Assembly (NCBI GenBank): GCA_030040115.1
Contig: JASHUH010000454.1
Location: forward strand, 1-17,084
Direction of reading: 5' to 3'
From: Acidobacteriaceae bacterium
GTDB taxonomy: Bacteria; Acidobacteriota; Terriglobia; Terriglobales; Acidobacteriaceae
Length of the DNA: 17,084 bases
The position numbers and the translations under genes are program-made. A model generated the notes under the pieces. That model ran no database searches. It saw only the letters and a list, made by a program, of their open reading frames with translations, and was not told where the DNA came from. How positions within the stretch are numbered: position 1 is the first letter of the stretch; each line of letters starts with the position of its first letter. Below are positions 15,911-17,084 of this stretch, piece by piece.

Positions 15911-16840
15911 ATGAACTATACCCTCCAACAACTTCGCTATCTCGTCGCTGTCGCCGAGCATGGAAACGTCTCAGCCGCCGCCCGCTCTTTGTATGTGTCT
16001 CAACCGGGAGTCTCGGCGGCCATTTCCCACCTGGAAGAAACGTTCGGCATTCAATGCTTCGTTCGCCATCAGGCCAAAGGAGTCACCTTAACTCCGGCCG
16101 GCAAATCGTTCGTCGCCGCCGCGCAGGAAGTGCTCACCATGGCCGAGGGGCTTCAACATCGAGCCCAGGAATTGAATCAGGCCGTGCGCACGCATATCGC
16201 GCTTGGCTGTTGTTACGAACTGGCGTACTTCTTCCTGCCCCAGGTGCTGGAAATCTTCGAGATCGCCGACCCCGGCATCAGCTTGCGCATTCGCGTGGGC
16301 GACGCCGAGTCGCTGCAGCGCTGGCTCCGCGACGGCGACATTGAAGCTGCTTTGATGTACGACCTGAATTGCGATCCGGTCATCTTTCTGAAGCACTATC
16401 TCACCTCGTTTCTCCCCCACGCCCTCTTGCCCGCCAACCATCCTCTTGCCAGCCAGGCGTCGGTTCGTCCTCGCGACCTGCTGAATGAGCCTTTGATTCT
16501 CCTCGATTGCGCTCAGAGTTCGGACTACATCCTGTCTATCTTCCAACCAAACCGTAAGCGGCCGAATGTCAGGCACCGTGTCAGCAGCGTTGAGCTATTG
16601 CTCCGGCTGGTTTCTTCGGGAAAGGGCTATGCCATCCTCAATGCCCGTCCGGTTCTCGACACCTCCAATCACAGCCTGCCGGTGCGTTGGCTTCCCATCG
16701 AGGACCAGACGCGCTCGCTTTCCGTAGCCTTGGTGTCGGTTCGCTCCGTCAAGTTGTATGGTCGTGGAGCGGCCTTGACGAACGTATTGAACGCCGTCAA
16801 AGAAAGAATCGGCGTCGGCCATTCCCAGTTGGCGTCTTAG
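15911..16840 (+). CDS. LysR-family transcriptional regulator
   Basis: A 309-residue LysR-type regulator. Residues 1-62 form the winged helix-turn-helix: LQQLRYLVAVAEHGNVSAAARSLYVSQPGVSAAISHLEETFGIQCFVR, followed by GVTLTPAGKSF. A linker helix (about 65-90) and a periplasmic-binding-like effector domain (THIALGCCYELAYFFLPQVLEIF onward) complete the protein. The effector is unknown. The ATG is chosen over an upstream in-frame TTG at 15821 because the HTH begins directly after it and GAGG at 15902-15905 gives a usable ribosome site. The gene is divergent from the qhp operon across 750 bases, so control of qhpADCBFE is a reasonable inference. In characterised qhp loci the regulator is AraC-type (QhpR), so this would be a different solution. 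Confidence 0.93.
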   Translation: MNYTLQQLRYLVAVAEHGNVSAAARSLYVSQPGVSAAISHLEETFGIQCFVRHQAKGVTLTPAGKSFVAAAQEVLTMAEGLQHRAQELNQAVRTHIALGCCYELAYFFLPQVLEIFEIADPGISLRIRVGDAESLQRWLRDGDIEAALMYDLNCDPVIFLKHYLTSFLPHALLPANHPLASQASVRPRDLLNEPLILLDCAQSSDYILSIFQPNRKRPNVRHRVSSVELLLRLVSSGKGYAILNARPVLDTSNHSLPVRWLPIEDQTRSLSVALVSVRSVKLYGRGAALTNVLNAVKERIGVGHSQLAS

Positions 16841-17084
16841 CGGCAAGAGAATCCGCCTGCACGCGGTTCGGCGCTTTTGTTCCTACGGCTCGTCGTCATC
16901 CTTATCCGGGGAGAGAAGTTAGTCCCCCTCCCCGCCAACTACTACCAGGTAAGTGGGACCGCATGTCACCCGAAAAATTGCAGCGCGAGAAACCATCCTC
17001 AGCGCCGCTTGCGTTACACTTTGCGTGAAGCTTTGTTGAGGGCCGGATCTGTCCGTAACTTCACGGAGCCAAAGTTTCTCCATG
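16841..17084. other. Right edge, no recognisable gene
   Basis: About 244 bases with no gene I can support. It contains GGGGAG (16908-16913) and CTCCCC (16928-16933), which could form a hairpin after the LysR gene but without a following T-run. It also has a direct repeat TTGCGT at 17010 and 17021, and inverted CGTGAAG (17024-17030) and CTTCACG (17059-17065) arms enclosing a small CGGA/TCCG stem. The last bases are an ATG at 17082 with GGAG 13 bases upstream, which might begin a gene outside the window. Confidence 0.4.

Noticed and set aside
16908..16933. GGGGAG/CTCCCC hairpin as an intrinsic terminator of the LysR gene
   Set aside because: The 14-base loop is large and no T-run follows, so terminator function is not supported.

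Overview
The window is GC-rich and densely coded. Gene content, domain style and codon use suggest an acidobacterium (Acidobacteriota, Terriglobia-like). That assignment is an inference from the proteins, because there is no rRNA or other marker to fix it. No tRNA, rRNA, CRISPR array, transposase or attachment site was seen.

Left part (1-7822) is ordinary chromosome. A small membrane-anchored protein (349-870) overlaps an EamA/DMT transporter (867-1871). Two CPBP-family membrane proteins follow (1900-2685 + and 2592-3467 -), meeting tail to tail with a 94-base overlap; the first lacks the catalytic EExxxR motif. Next come adenylosuccinate synthetase purA (3736-5052), a small ABM-domain protein (5106-5393), a secreted DUF4440/SnoaL-like protein (5533-6090), an SDR oxidoreductase on the minus strand (6196-6966) and a small secreted or membrane protein with a possible Sm-like core (7337-7822).

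Right part (7856-15151, minus strand) is a compact operon for quinohemoprotein amine dehydrogenase (QHNDH). In transcription order it reads qhpA (diheme alpha subunit), qhpD (radical SAM/SPASM maturase), qhpC (crosslinked gamma subunit carrying cysteine tryptophylquinone), qhpB (beta-propeller subunit), qhpF (ABC exporter) and qhpE (subtilisin-like leader peptidase). Every junction is an overlap of 4-8 bases or a gap of 23 bases. From what is known of the family, QhpD forms the Cys-to-Asp/Glu thioether bonds in QhpC, QhpE removes its leader, QhpF takes part in export, and the gamma subunit joins alpha and beta in the periplasm to oxidise primary amines to aldehydes. The gamma precursor keeps all eight crosslink residues at the family spacing. 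The FAD monooxygenase QhpG, which hydroxylates the tryptophan, is not in the window.

A LysR-type regulator (15911-16840) lies divergent to the operon across about 760 bases of non-coding DNA. That spacer holds a perfect 17-base palindrome next to a candidate promoter. Characterised qhp loci are, as I recall, controlled by an AraC-type protein (QhpR), so the regulatory arrangement here may differ. The window ends in about 240 bases without a recognisable gene.
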